From: Burkholderia sp. WSM2230
GTDB taxonomy: Bacteria > Pseudomonadota > Gammaproteobacteria > Burkholderiales > Burkholderiaceae
Direction: 5' to 3'
Assembly (NCBI RefSeq): GCF_000472445.1
Contig: NZ_AXAJ01000001.1
Coordinates: 186,643-250,642, forward strand
DNA length: 64,000 nt
The position numbers and the translations under genes are program-made. Below the pieces are notes generated by a model. It was given only the letters and a program-made list of their open reading frames with translations. It was not told where the DNA came from and did no database searches. Each line of letters opens with the position of its first letter. Position 1 is the first letter of the stretch. Positions 25,165 to 33,608 of the stretch are shown here, in pieces.

Positions 25165-25820
25165 CGGGCGGCCCTCTGGATGATGCCGTGGCTCACGCGG
25201 CGCTCGAAATGCCGCATCAACGCGACCAGAATCTGCGCGAGCACGAAGTAGATGACGAGCGTGAGCATGAAGATCTCAGCGGTCTTGAAGGTCGCCTCGT
25301 CGAGCTGCCGCGCGCGAAACGTCAGATCGGACAGCGTGATCAGCGAGACGAGCGAAGTGCCTTTGAGCAGCTCGATCATCAGATTGGTGGCGGGCGGCAG
25401 CGCGTTGATCATCGCCTGCGGCAGCACGATGCGGCGCATTCGGGCGAGCGGCGACATGTTCAGCGCGAGCGCCGCCTCGAATTGTCCGCCGGGCACCGAA
25501 CGCAATGCGCCGCGCAAAATCTCCGAACCGTATGCGCCGTAATGCAAACCCAGTCCGACGATGGCGACGGTAAACGGCGTCATCTCGATGCGAAACGGCG
25601 GCAGCGGCAGCACGAAGAAAAACCAGAATAGTTGCACGAGCAACGAGGTGCCGCGAAAGATCTCGACGTAAGCATTGCCGAGCCAGCGCAGCGGAGCCCA
25701 GGGCGCGAGCTTCGCGGCGGTCGCGACGAACGCCATCACGATCGCGAGCACGGTTGCGAAGGCGGCAATCTCCACCGTCACGAGCGTGCCTTGGAGCAGC
25801 AGGGGAAACAGTTCACGCAT
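25161..25820 (-). CDS. ehuC: Ectoine/hydroxyectoine ABC transporter permease
   Basis: A 219-residue amino-acid-type permease, partner of EhuD. FRGTSLLVQLFWFFFVLPLP and EILRGALRSVPGGQFEAALA carry the family motifs. I chose the ATG at 25820, which follows GAGGAA at good distance; the frame is open 13 codons further up. It starts 87 bases after the ehuB stop. Confidence 0.88.
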   Translation of the reverse strand: MRELFPLLLQGTLVTVEIAAFATVLAIVMAFVATAAKLAPWAPLRWLGNAYVEIFRGTSLLVQLFWFFFVLPLPPFRIEMTPFTVAIVGLGLHYGAYGSEILRGALRSVPGGQFEAALALNMSPLARMRRIVLPQAMINALPPATNLMIELLKGTSLVSLITLSDLTFRARQLDEATFKTAEIFMLTLVIYFVLAQILVALMRHFERRVSHGIIQRAAR

Positions 25821-25907
25821 GGCGGTTCCTCGCTTGCATGACGGCGTGTGCGCCTGCACACGCCTTGGGATTCAGGTCCGGCCGTGGCCGGTGCACCCGC
25901 GGCTCGC

Positions 25908-26762
25908 TTACTTGCCGCAGATCTCGGCAGCGGTGCGCGTAGTCACATTCGTTTTATCAAAGCCGAACGGCGCGACGGTCTGCAGATGATCGGCGGTGCC
26001 CAGCCATTCATGCAACTGCTTGTTGACCGCATCGCGCAGATCCGTGTCTTCGGGGCGGAACGCAAGTGCGCCGTAGCCTGTGTGCTTCGGGTCGTCGGTG
26101 AAATTCGCAACCGCCTCGACCTGGTCGGAGGCTTTCGCGGCGAGGCCCTTCATGGTCAGCGCGGTGCCGGCCGCGGCGTCCGCGCGGCGCGCGCGCACCG
26201 CCTGCAATTGCGCGGTCGTGTCGGGCACCTGCATGAGCTGGGCGTCTTTCACGCCGGCATCGCGCGAATTCGCGAGTTCCACCGCGCCGGCCATCACCGC
26301 GAGCTTGACGTCGGCCTGCTTGCCGATATCCGCATAGCTATGAAGGTTCTTGGGATTGCCTTTGGGCACGAGCAGCGTGTCCTGGATCTGATACTGCGGG
26401 TTGGCGAACGCAACCTGCTTGCAGCGCTCCGGCGTGATGTACATGCCGGCCGCGATCACGTCGAAGCGGCCCGCGCGCAGGCCCGGAATCAGCGAGCCCC
26501 ATTCGGTCAGCACGCCGTCCACCTTCTTCACGCCCATCTTTGCGAAGATTTTGCGAGCGATCTCCGGCGATTCGCCGGTCACCTTGCCGTCAGGCGTGGT
26601 GTAGGCGAACGGCGCTTCATTGGCATAGCCGATGCGCACCTCGCCCGTGCGCTGGATGCGCTGCAACGTCGTTTCCGCCGACGCATATTGCGCCGGCACG
26701 GCCAGAGTCGCCGCAGCGACGCAGAGGGCTCCCAGCAATCCTGAAGTGCGCTTCGCTTTCAT
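25908..26762 (-). CDS. ehuB: Ectoine/hydroxyectoine-binding periplasmic protein
   Basis: A 284-residue family-3 solute-binding protein with a signal peptide (LLGALCVAAATLAVPAQYASA). VRIGYANEAPFAY, GESPEIARKIF and GYGALAFRPED fit EhuB, whose aromatic cage binds ectoines. It is first in the ehuBCDA operon, facing enuR across 376 bases. I chose the ATG at 26762, where the signal peptide begins. A CTAGGACAATA element 171 bases upstream is a candidate control site. Confidence 0.87.
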   Translation of the reverse strand: MKAKRTSGLLGALCVAAATLAVPAQYASAETTLQRIQRTGEVRIGYANEAPFAYTTPDGKVTGESPEIARKIFAKMGVKKVDGVLTEWGSLIPGLRAGRFDVIAAGMYITPERCKQVAFANPQYQIQDTLLVPKGNPKNLHSYADIGKQADVKLAVMAGAVELANSRDAGVKDAQLMQVPDTTAQLQAVRARRADAAAGTALTMKGLAAKASDQVEAVANFTDDPKHTGYGALAFRPEDTDLRDAVNKQLHEWLGTADHLQTVAPFGFDKTNVTTRTAAEICGK

Positions 26763-26926
26763 ATCGATTCCGTTGTAAACGTGGGTGATGAATGAGGTGA
26801 TGAACGGGGTGATCAATGTCGCGACGCATCATGCACGCGCCAGGGCGAAGGACCGCCGATGCCGCGTCTTGCCTCGCCTTCCGCCGCAACCCTGAATGCA
26901 GCATACAAAGCCAATTTTTTAATCCG

Positions 26927-26944
26927 ATTGCTCTAGGACAATAA
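26927..26944. promoter_or_regulatory. Candidate EnuR (MocR) operator, ehuB-enuR region
   Basis: ATTGCTCTAGGACAAT is a near-palindrome (12 of 16 positions) containing CTAGGACAATA, the same 11-mer that occurs upstream of eutB. It sits in the divergent region 26763-27138, which otherwise holds no gene. Shared use at both transcription units fits a site for the local MocR regulator. Confidence 0.55.
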
Positions 26945-27138
26945 TTTTCCGGGCCTGTTTCGCGGCAGTATGAGAGGCATTGGCAGCCGGTATGACAGGC
27001 TTGCCGCGAGGCCGGCAGCAAGGGTTTACGACGAGGGCCCACGAGCTTGCAAAGGGGGCTTTGAACGAGCCGCTCGCAACAGGGCACTCGCAACAGGGCA
27101 CTTCGCAAGAGTAGAGCAGTGCAACACTGGAGGCGCAG

Positions 27139-28536
27139 GTGATCGAGCAGTGGCGTGATGCGGTGCGCGCGGTGCACGGCGTGGAGTCGAAATACAAGCG
27201 GCTGGTGAAGGCCATTGCGGGCGATATAGAAAGCGCCACGCTGCCCGCCGGCGCACGTTTGCCGCCGCAGCGCGATGTGGCCGCCGAGCTGGCCATCAGC
27301 GTGCAGACCGTGACCAACGCATACAAGGAGCTGGAACGGCAGGGGCTGATCCGCTGCGAAGTCGGCCGCGGCAGTTTCGTGGCGGCGCGCGTTACGGAAA
27401 CCATGTCGAACTACATGCTCGATACGGCCGAGCGCTCGGTGGTCGACTTTTCGATTGCGCGCATCATTCACACGCCGGAACACGACGCGATGTGGCGCAA
27501 GGTCTGCGCGACACTCTCCACGCTCGACGACCAACCGTGGATTCGCGCGTTCCGGCCGATTGCGGGCTTCGAGCATCATCGGCAGGCGGGTGTCGCGTGG
27601 CTCGCTTCGCTGGGCATGCCCGCATCGACGGATACGCTGCTCGTCACGAATGGCGCCGCGCACGGCATCTTTCTCGCGCTCGCCTCGCTCGTGGGCCCAG
27701 GCGACACCGTGCTGTGCGAAAGCCTGACAGATCACGGCGTGATAGGTTCGGCCAACGTGCTCGGCTTCACGCTTAAGGGCCTGGAAATCGACGAATACGG
27801 CATCCACCCCGAACATTTCGAGGAGATGTGTGACAGCGAGCGGATCAGCGCGCTCGTCTGCACCCCCACGCTGAACAACCCCACGGTCGCGATGATGCCG
27901 GACTCAAGGCGCCGCGCGATCGCACGCATTGCGGAGCGCTACGGCGTGTATGTGATCGAAGACGATGTGTACGGTCCCTTGCCCGCGAAGCCGGCGACGC
28001 CCATTGCGAGCCTCATTCCCGAGTTGTCGTTCTATTGCACGAGCATGACGAAGTCGGTGCTCACCGGTTTGCGCATCGGCTACCTGACCACGCCGCGCCG
28101 CCTCGCGCTGCGCGCGGAGAGTGTGTTGCGAGTGAGCAGCTGGATGGCGACCTCGCCGATGGCCGAGGTCGCGACGCGCTGGATCGTCGACGGCACAGCG
28201 GAGCGTCTCGTGCAGATTCAGCGCGAACGTTTGGGACGACGCCAGGCGCTTTTGCAGCAAACGCTCGGCGCCTATGTTCTCGGCGCACATCCGCAAGCCT
28301 TGTCCGCGTGGCTGCGCGTGCCCGAACACTGGCAGGCGGACCGCCTCGTCAGGGAACTGCGCAATCGCGACATTGCGGTGACTTCCGCTGAGCCGTTCCT
28401 CGTGCGCGGCGCTGACCGGCCGAGTGCGGTGCGTGTGTGCGTAGGCGCCGAAGTGAGCGACGAAATCTACAAGGCGGCGCTCGAAACCATGCGCGAGGTC
28501 TTTGAGCAGTATCCGCAAGTGCACGATTTCACCTGA
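27139..28536 (+). CDS. enuR: MocR-family regulator of ectoine catabolism
   Basis: A 465-residue fusion of a GntR winged helix (residues about 15-80; LPPQRDVAAELAISVQTVTNAY, shown in part) with an aminotransferase-fold domain. K305, in TSMTKSVLTGLRIGY, is the expected pyridoxal-phosphate lysine, as in Ruegeria EnuR, where ectoine breakdown intermediates bind through PLP to relieve repression. It starts at GTG 27139 with GGAGG five bases upstream. Its place between the uptake and catabolic operons supports the assignment. Confidence 0.9.
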   Translation: MIEQWRDAVRAVHGVESKYKRLVKAIAGDIESATLPAGARLPPQRDVAAELAISVQTVTNAYKELERQGLIRCEVGRGSFVAARVTETMSNYMLDTAERSVVDFSIARIIHTPEHDAMWRKVCATLSTLDDQPWIRAFRPIAGFEHHRQAGVAWLASLGMPASTDTLLVTNGAAHGIFLALASLVGPGDTVLCESLTDHGVIGSANVLGFTLKGLEIDEYGIHPEHFEEMCDSERISALVCTPTLNNPTVAMMPDSRRRAIARIAERYGVYVIEDDVYGPLPAKPATPIASLIPELSFYCTSMTKSVLTGLRIGYLTTPRRLALRAESVLRVSSWMATSPMAEVATRWIVDGTAERLVQIQRERLGRRQALLQQTLGAYVLGAHPQALSAWLRVPEHWQADRLVRELRNRDIAVTSAEPFLVRGADRPSAVRVCVGAEVSDEIYKAALETMREVFEQYPQVHDFT

Positions 28537-28572
28537 CCGCCAGCCTCGTTGAGACGCAGTGCGCGAAATGAA

Positions 28573-28607
28573 CTAGGACAATAGAAATCGCTTTTTAGAA
28601 CATTAGA
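28573..28607 (+). promoter_or_regulatory. Candidate EnuR operator, direct repeats before eutB
   Basis: CTAGGACAATAGA (28573-28585) and TTAGAACATTAGA (28595-28607) match at 10 of 13 positions and are exactly 22 bases apart, two helical turns. Same-face direct repeats are the usual layout of MocR operators (GabR, PdxR). The first copy shares its core with the ehuB-enuR region. Confidence 0.6.
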
Positions 28608-28710
28608 CTGGGCTGCATTCGAAACGATGTGGCCGCAGCCGGCTCGACGCCCGAGGCGTCATGCAGAAGCGGAAGCATCGAATTAAACCCTTTTGTGCAG
28701 GGCCGAGTTC

Positions 28711-29706
28711 ATGTCCGTTCTGTCGCTGGCCGATGTCTACCGCGCGCGTCGCCGTATCGAGGGGCGCGTGTTGCGCACGCCGCTCATCGAATCGCCGAGC
28801 CTGTCGGCAATCGCGGGCACGCCGGTTTTCCTCAAGCTCGAAACCGTGCAGCCGACCGGCAGTTTCAAGCTGCGCGGCGCGACCAATGCGCTGACCGAAC
28901 TCGCGGGGCAGGGTTGCCGCAAGGTCGTCACGGCATCGACTGGAAATCACGGGCGCGCGGTGGCTCATGCGGCGCGCGCGCTCGGTATCGAAGCGACCGT
29001 CTGCATGTCGGCGCTCGTGCCGGATAACAAGGTCGAGGCGGTGCGCGCGCTCGGAGCCCGAGTGCGCATTGTCGGCAAAAGCCAGGACGACGCCGAGCGT
29101 GAAGCGCTGCGGCTCGTGCGCGAAGAAGACTTCGCTTATGTGCCGCCGTTCGACGATCTGCAGGTGATCGCGGGACAGGCGACCATCGGCCTGGAAATTG
29201 TCGAAGCGGTGCCGGACGTTGCTCATATCGTGGTGCCATTGTCGGGCGGCGGCCTGTTTGCAGGCGTCGCGTTTGCGGCGAAAAGCGCAAATCGCGCGAT
29301 TCGCATGAGCGGCGTGACAATGGCTCGCGGCGCCGCGATGCATGCGAGTCTCGCGAGCGGACGACCGGTGCTGGTCGAGGAAGTCGATACGCTGGCTGAC
29401 TCGCTCGGCGGCGGTATCGGCCTCGAAAACCGCTATACGTATCAACTCACCCGCGATCTCATCGACGACACGCTGCTGCTCGGCGAGGACTCGATTGCGC
29501 GCGGCATCGTCCATGCATATCGGCACGAGCGTCTCGTCGTTGAGGGCGCGGCGGCAGTCGGCATCGCGGCGTTGCTCGACGGCGCGCTGCACGATGCGCG
29601 CGGTCCGCTGGTGATCATCGTGACGGGCGCCAATATCGACATCGAGCTGCATCGCCGTATCGTCAATGCGATGCCCGCGCAATCCCATACTGACAAAACC
29701 CCATGA
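28711..29706 (+). CDS. eutB: Hydroxyectoine utilization dehydratase
   Basis: A 331-residue PLP enzyme of the threonine dehydratase fold. K53 in PTGSFKLRGATNAL is the cofactor lysine, TASTGNHGRAVAHAA binds the substrate carboxylate, and SGGGLFAGVA is the phosphate-binding loop. EutB is proposed to help convert hydroxyectoine to ectoine, together with EutC. I prefer the ATG at 28711 to the GTG at 28693. The stop overlaps the eutC start (ATGA), so the pair is coupled. Confidence 0.85.
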   Translation: MSVLSLADVYRARRRIEGRVLRTPLIESPSLSAIAGTPVFLKLETVQPTGSFKLRGATNALTELAGQGCRKVVTASTGNHGRAVAHAARALGIEATVCMSALVPDNKVEAVRALGARVRIVGKSQDDAEREALRLVREEDFAYVPPFDDLQVIAGQATIGLEIVEAVPDVAHIVVPLSGGGLFAGVAFAAKSANRAIRMSGVTMARGAAMHASLASGRPVLVEEVDTLADSLGGGIGLENRYTYQLTRDLIDDTLLLGEDSIARGIVHAYRHERLVVEGAAAVGIAALLDGALHDARGPLVIIVTGANIDIELHRRIVNAMPAQSHTDKTP

Positions 29707-30704
29707 CGTCCATCACTTTGCTCGGCGAAGCGCAGCTTCGCGAACTGGTGCCGCTCGATCTCGCGGCCATCGATCAGGTCGAAGCGGCCTTCCTCGCGTT
29801 GGCGACCGAAGACGTCGCGATGCCGCCCATCTTGCGCCTCGATCTACCCGCGCGAAACGGCGAGGTGGATGTCAAGACTGCTTATCTGCCGCGCTTCGAC
29901 AGCTTTGCGATCAAGGTCAGTCCGGGTTTTTTCAACAATCCCGCGCTCGGTCTGCCGAGCCTGAATGGTTTGATGCTGGTGCTCTCCGCGAAGACCGGCC
30001 TGACCGAGGCGGTCCTGCTGGATAACGGCTATCTGACGGCAGTGCGTACTGCAGCAGCCGGCGCGGTCGCGGCGCGCTGGCTCGCCAAAGAGCAGACGCC
30101 GCAAGTGGCAGTGCTCGGCGCGGGCGAGCAGGCGCGCTTGCAATTGCAGGCGCTGACTCTCGTGCGCCGTGTCGAACATGTGCGCGTGTGGGCGCGCAAT
30201 CGTTCCAACGCACAGCGCTTTGCCGAAGAGATGACGGCCACGCTCGGCGTGCGCTGCGAAGCCGCACGCGATGTCGCGCACGCGCTCGCCGAAGCCGACA
30301 TCGCCATCACGACGACGCCGAGCCGCACGCCTCTGATTGAAGCCGCACATCTGCACGCCGGTTTGCATATCACCGCAATGGGCTCCGATGCCGAGCACAA
30401 GAACGAAATCGCGCCGGCCGCATTGGCCGCGGCGCGCTACATCTGCGACCGCGTGCAGCAAACGCGCGTGCTTGGCGAACTGCATCATGCGCTGAATGCG
30501 CGCGCGATCAAGGCCGACGCCAGCATCGTCGAGCTAGGCGAGGTGATCGCAGGCAAGGCGGTCGGACGGACAAACGATACCGACGTGACGATCTGCGATC
30601 TGACCGGCACCGGTGCGCAGGACACGGCGATCGCCGCGCTCGCTTTACAGCGGGCGCACGCCGCCAAAGCAGGAATGATTTTTCGTAACGATGTGCAGCG
30701 CTAA
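29703..30704 (+). CDS. eutC: Ectoine utilization protein, ornithine cyclodeaminase family
   Basis: A 333-residue protein of the ornithine cyclodeaminase/mu-crystallin family, with the NAD-binding turn VAVLGAGEQARLQL and the substrate strand AIKVSPGFFNNP. It is thought to act with EutB in turning hydroxyectoine into ectoine; the reaction is not firmly settled. Ten bases separate it from doeA. Confidence 0.85.
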   Translation: MTSITLLGEAQLRELVPLDLAAIDQVEAAFLALATEDVAMPPILRLDLPARNGEVDVKTAYLPRFDSFAIKVSPGFFNNPALGLPSLNGLMLVLSAKTGLTEAVLLDNGYLTAVRTAAAGAVAARWLAKEQTPQVAVLGAGEQARLQLQALTLVRRVEHVRVWARNRSNAQRFAEEMTATLGVRCEAARDVAHALAEADIAITTTPSRTPLIEAAHLHAGLHITAMGSDAEHKNEIAPAALAAARYICDRVQQTRVLGELHHALNARAIKADASIVELGEVIAGKAVGRTNDTDVTICDLTGTGAQDTAIAALALQRAHAAKAGMIFRNDVQR

Positions 30705-30713
30705 GAGGGGACG

Positions 30714-31940
30714 ATGTCCGAGACAACGCAAGTGGAACGCAAGGTGAGCGATCAGGCGTCGGCTGTACGCCTGCCGTTCGAACGGCCCGAATACGACGCA
30801 CGTATCGGCAAGACGCGCAAGGCGATGCAGGCCGCCGGGATCGAATTGCTGATCGTGTCGGACCCGACCAATATGGCGTGGCTGACCGGCTACGACGGCT
30901 GGTCTTTCTACGTGCATCAATGTGTGCTGCTGGCGCTCGACGGCGAACCCGTATGGTTCGGCCGCGGCCAGGACGCAAACGGCGCGAAGCGCACGGTGTT
31001 CATGCAGCATGACCATATAGTTGGTTATCCAGATCATTACGTTCAGTCCGCCATGCGTCATCCGATGGATTACCTTGCGCGCGAGGTGATCGAGGCGCGC
31101 GGTTGGGGCGCGCTCAGAATCGGCGTCGAAATGGATAACTACTATTTCAGCGCAGCGGCCTACCGTTCGCTCGTGCAGCATCTGCCCCAGGCAAAATGGC
31201 AGGACGCGACGAGCCTCGTGAACTGGCAACGTGCGGTGAAATCGCCGCGCGAAATCGAATATATGCGTGTGGCGGCGCGCATTGTGGAGACGATGCACGA
31301 GCGCATTGTCGAGCGGATCGAGCCTGGCATGCGCAAGAACGATCTGGTGGCCGAGATCTACTCGACCGGCGTTCGCGGCGTGGACGGTCACGGCGGCGAT
31401 TATCCGGCCATCGTGCCGTTGCTGCCGACCGGCGCAGACGCCGCCGCTCCGCACCTCACGTGGGACGACACGCCGTTTGCGAAAGGAGCGGGCACGTTCT
31501 TCGAAATCGCCGGCTGCTTCAAGCGCTATCACTGCCCGCAGTCGCGCACGGTGTTTCTCGGCAAGCCGCCCCGGCACTTCATCGAGGGTGAGCGCGCAGT
31601 AGTGGAAGGCATCGAGGCGGGGCTCGCCGCGGCCAAACCGGGCAACACCTGCGAGGACATCGCCAATGCATTCTTCGCGGTGTTGCACAAATACGGCATC
31701 GAAAAGAACAGCCGCTGTGGCTATCCAATCGGCGCGAGCTATCCGCCGGACTGGGGCGAGCGCACCATGAGCCTGCGTCCCGGGGACAAGACGGTCCTCG
31801 AACCGGGCATGACGTTTCATTTCATGCCCGGCTTATGGCTCGACGATTGGGGCCTCGAAATTACGGAAAGCATCCTGATTACAGCAAACGGCGTCGAGCC
31901 GTTCTGCAACACGCCGCGCAAGCTGTTCGTGAAGGAGTAG
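30714..31940 (+). CDS. doeA: Ectoine hydrolase
   Basis: A 408-residue M24 'pita-bread' hydrolase with a creatinase-type N-terminal domain. DoeA (EutD) opens the ectoine ring to N-acetyl-2,4-diaminobutyrate. Family parts are SDPTNMAWLTGYDGWSFYVH near residue 50 and GYPIGASYPPDWGE near residue 340, typical of ectoine hydrolase rather than Xaa-Pro peptidase. It sits between eutC and doeB; an AAGAGGGG precedes the ATG. Confidence 0.92.
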   Translation: MSETTQVERKVSDQASAVRLPFERPEYDARIGKTRKAMQAAGIELLIVSDPTNMAWLTGYDGWSFYVHQCVLLALDGEPVWFGRGQDANGAKRTVFMQHDHIVGYPDHYVQSAMRHPMDYLAREVIEARGWGALRIGVEMDNYYFSAAAYRSLVQHLPQAKWQDATSLVNWQRAVKSPREIEYMRVAARIVETMHERIVERIEPGMRKNDLVAEIYSTGVRGVDGHGGDYPAIVPLLPTGADAAAPHLTWDDTPFAKGAGTFFEIAGCFKRYHCPQSRTVFLGKPPRHFIEGERAVVEGIEAGLAAAKPGNTCEDIANAFFAVLHKYGIEKNSRCGYPIGASYPPDWGERTMSLRPGDKTVLEPGMTFHFMPGLWLDDWGLEITESILITANGVEPFCNTPRKLFVKE

Positions 31941-31945
31941 TGCAT

Positions 31946-32968
31946 ATGCGCGCATCACCCATTCAGCCGACAGTCGATTTCGACGCAGACGGCGAACAGC
32001 ACGGCTTTCTGAAACTGCCGTATTCGCACGACGCCTCCGCGTGGGGCGCCGTGATGATTCCGATCACCGTGATCCGCAACGGCGATGGGCCGACCGCGCT
32101 TCTCACGGGCGGCAATCACGGCGACGAATACGAAGGCCCCATCGCGCTCTCGCAGCTCGCGGCTACGCTGCGAGCCGCGGACGTGAAGGGGCGCGTCATC
32201 ATCGTGCCGTTTATGAATTACCCGGCGTTTCGCGCGGGCACCCGTACGTCGCCCATCGACCGCGGCAATCTCAACCGCAGTTTTCCCGGCAAACCGGACG
32301 GCACCGTCACCGAGAAAATCGCCGACTATTTTCAGCGCCATCTGTTGCCGCTCGCGGACTACGTGCTCGATCTGCACGCTGGTGGCCGCACGCTCGACTT
32401 CGTGCCGTTCGCCGCGATTCATCTGCTGCCCGATGAGCGGCAGCAGGCGCGCTGCGAATCGGCGATGCGTGCATTCGGCGCGCCGTATTCAATGCGGATG
32501 CTGGAACTGGACAGCGTCGGCCTCTTCGATACGGCGGCCGAGGAAGCGGGCAAGGTGTTCGTATCGACGGAACTCGGCGGCGGCGGCACGGCCACGGCGC
32601 GAAGTGTTGCCGTCGGCGCTCGCGGCGTCCGGGGCTTTCTGCAGCACGCGGGGATTCTTGCTCGCGCGCCTAACGAGGATGCTCCACGCACCACGATATT
32701 GCTCGATATGCCTGACGGTGCCTGCTTCACCACCAGCGAACACGACGGTCTGCTGGAACTGTGCAAGGACCTCGGCGAGATGGTGGAAAGCGGCGAGGTG
32801 ATCGCGCGCATCTACGACGCGTCGCGCACTGGCGTTGCGCCGGTGGAATATCGCGCGCGCCGTGGAGGCCTGCTCGCCGCGCGGCATTTTCCGGGCCTTG
32901 TACGCATTGGCGATACGGTTGCAGTGGTGGCCGATGTGGTCGAACGCGGCATACCGGTGAGCGTCTGA
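31946..32968 (+). CDS. doeB: N-alpha-acetyl-diaminobutyrate deacetylase
   Basis: A 340-residue zinc hydrolase of the succinylglutamate desuccinylase/aspartoacylase family. GGNHGDEYEGP carries the His and Glu metal ligands, DLHAGG the second His, and LNRSFPG the substrate Arg. It removes the acetyl group from the DoeA product, giving diaminobutyrate. The ATG at 31946 follows GGAG and begins five bases after the doeA stop. Confidence 0.92.
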   Translation: MRASPIQPTVDFDADGEQHGFLKLPYSHDASAWGAVMIPITVIRNGDGPTALLTGGNHGDEYEGPIALSQLAATLRAADVKGRVIIVPFMNYPAFRAGTRTSPIDRGNLNRSFPGKPDGTVTEKIADYFQRHLLPLADYVLDLHAGGRTLDFVPFAAIHLLPDERQQARCESAMRAFGAPYSMRMLELDSVGLFDTAAEEAGKVFVSTELGGGGTATARSVAVGARGVRGFLQHAGILARAPNEDAPRTTILLDMPDGACFTTSEHDGLLELCKDLGEMVESGEVIARIYDASRTGVAPVEYRARRGGLLAARHFPGLVRIGDTVAVVADVVERGIPVSV

Positions 32969-32973
32969 GCGCG

Positions 32974-33465
32974 ATGAAACTCGACCGCTATGACCTGGCG
33001 ATTCTGCGCATTCTTGCGCGCGACGGACGCATCACGAAATCGCGTCTCGCGGAAGAAATCAACCTGTCGATTTCGCCGGCATGGGAGCGCGTCAAGCGTC
33101 TCGAAGACAGCGGCGTGATTCGCGGTTATCGCGCTGACGTCGACTGGCTGCGCGCGTTCAAAGGCGCGCGCGTGGTGGTGGAAGTGACGCTCGCGCGCCA
33201 CACGGCGCACGATATGCGGCGTTTCGAGGAACGCATCGGCGCGTCGCCGGAAGTCGTGCAATGCCATGCAACGGGCGGCGGCGTCGACTATGTGATGCAC
33301 GTGATGTCGCGCGACATCGACCACTATCAGCGTTTTATCGATTCATTGCTGACAGAGGAGTTGGGTATCGAAAAGTACTTCACGTACATCGTCACGAAGG
33401 TCGTGAAGAGCATGCCCGAAGGTGTTCCCGAGTGGGCCGAGGAAACGTTCGGCGACGAGAGCTGA
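32974..33465 (+). CDS. doeX: Lrp/AsnC-family regulator of ectoine catabolism
   Basis: A 163-residue Lrp-type protein: N-terminal helix-turn-helix (DGRITKSRLAEEINLSISPA, shown in part) and a C-terminal RAM ligand domain. DoeX in Halomonas and AsnC in eut clusters occupy this position and probably act together with EnuR. Only five bases separate it from doeB, so it is in the same operon. Confidence 0.87.
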   Translation: MKLDRYDLAILRILARDGRITKSRLAEEINLSISPAWERVKRLEDSGVIRGYRADVDWLRAFKGARVVVEVTLARHTAHDMRRFEERIGASPEVVQCHATGGGVDYVMHVMSRDIDHYQRFIDSLLTEELGIEKYFTYIVTKVVKSMPEGVPEWAEETFGDES

Positions 33466-33608
33466 CGCGCGCCGCGACGCTGCCGAAAAAACACCATGCG
33501 CCGCCGGGCATTACGGAAAAAACGCGGGCGTTTCCACTCGAGAACCGAAAAAACCGCAACGCCGCTGAACGTACAGTGACAGACATACATCGCACACAGG
33601 AGGTCGTC

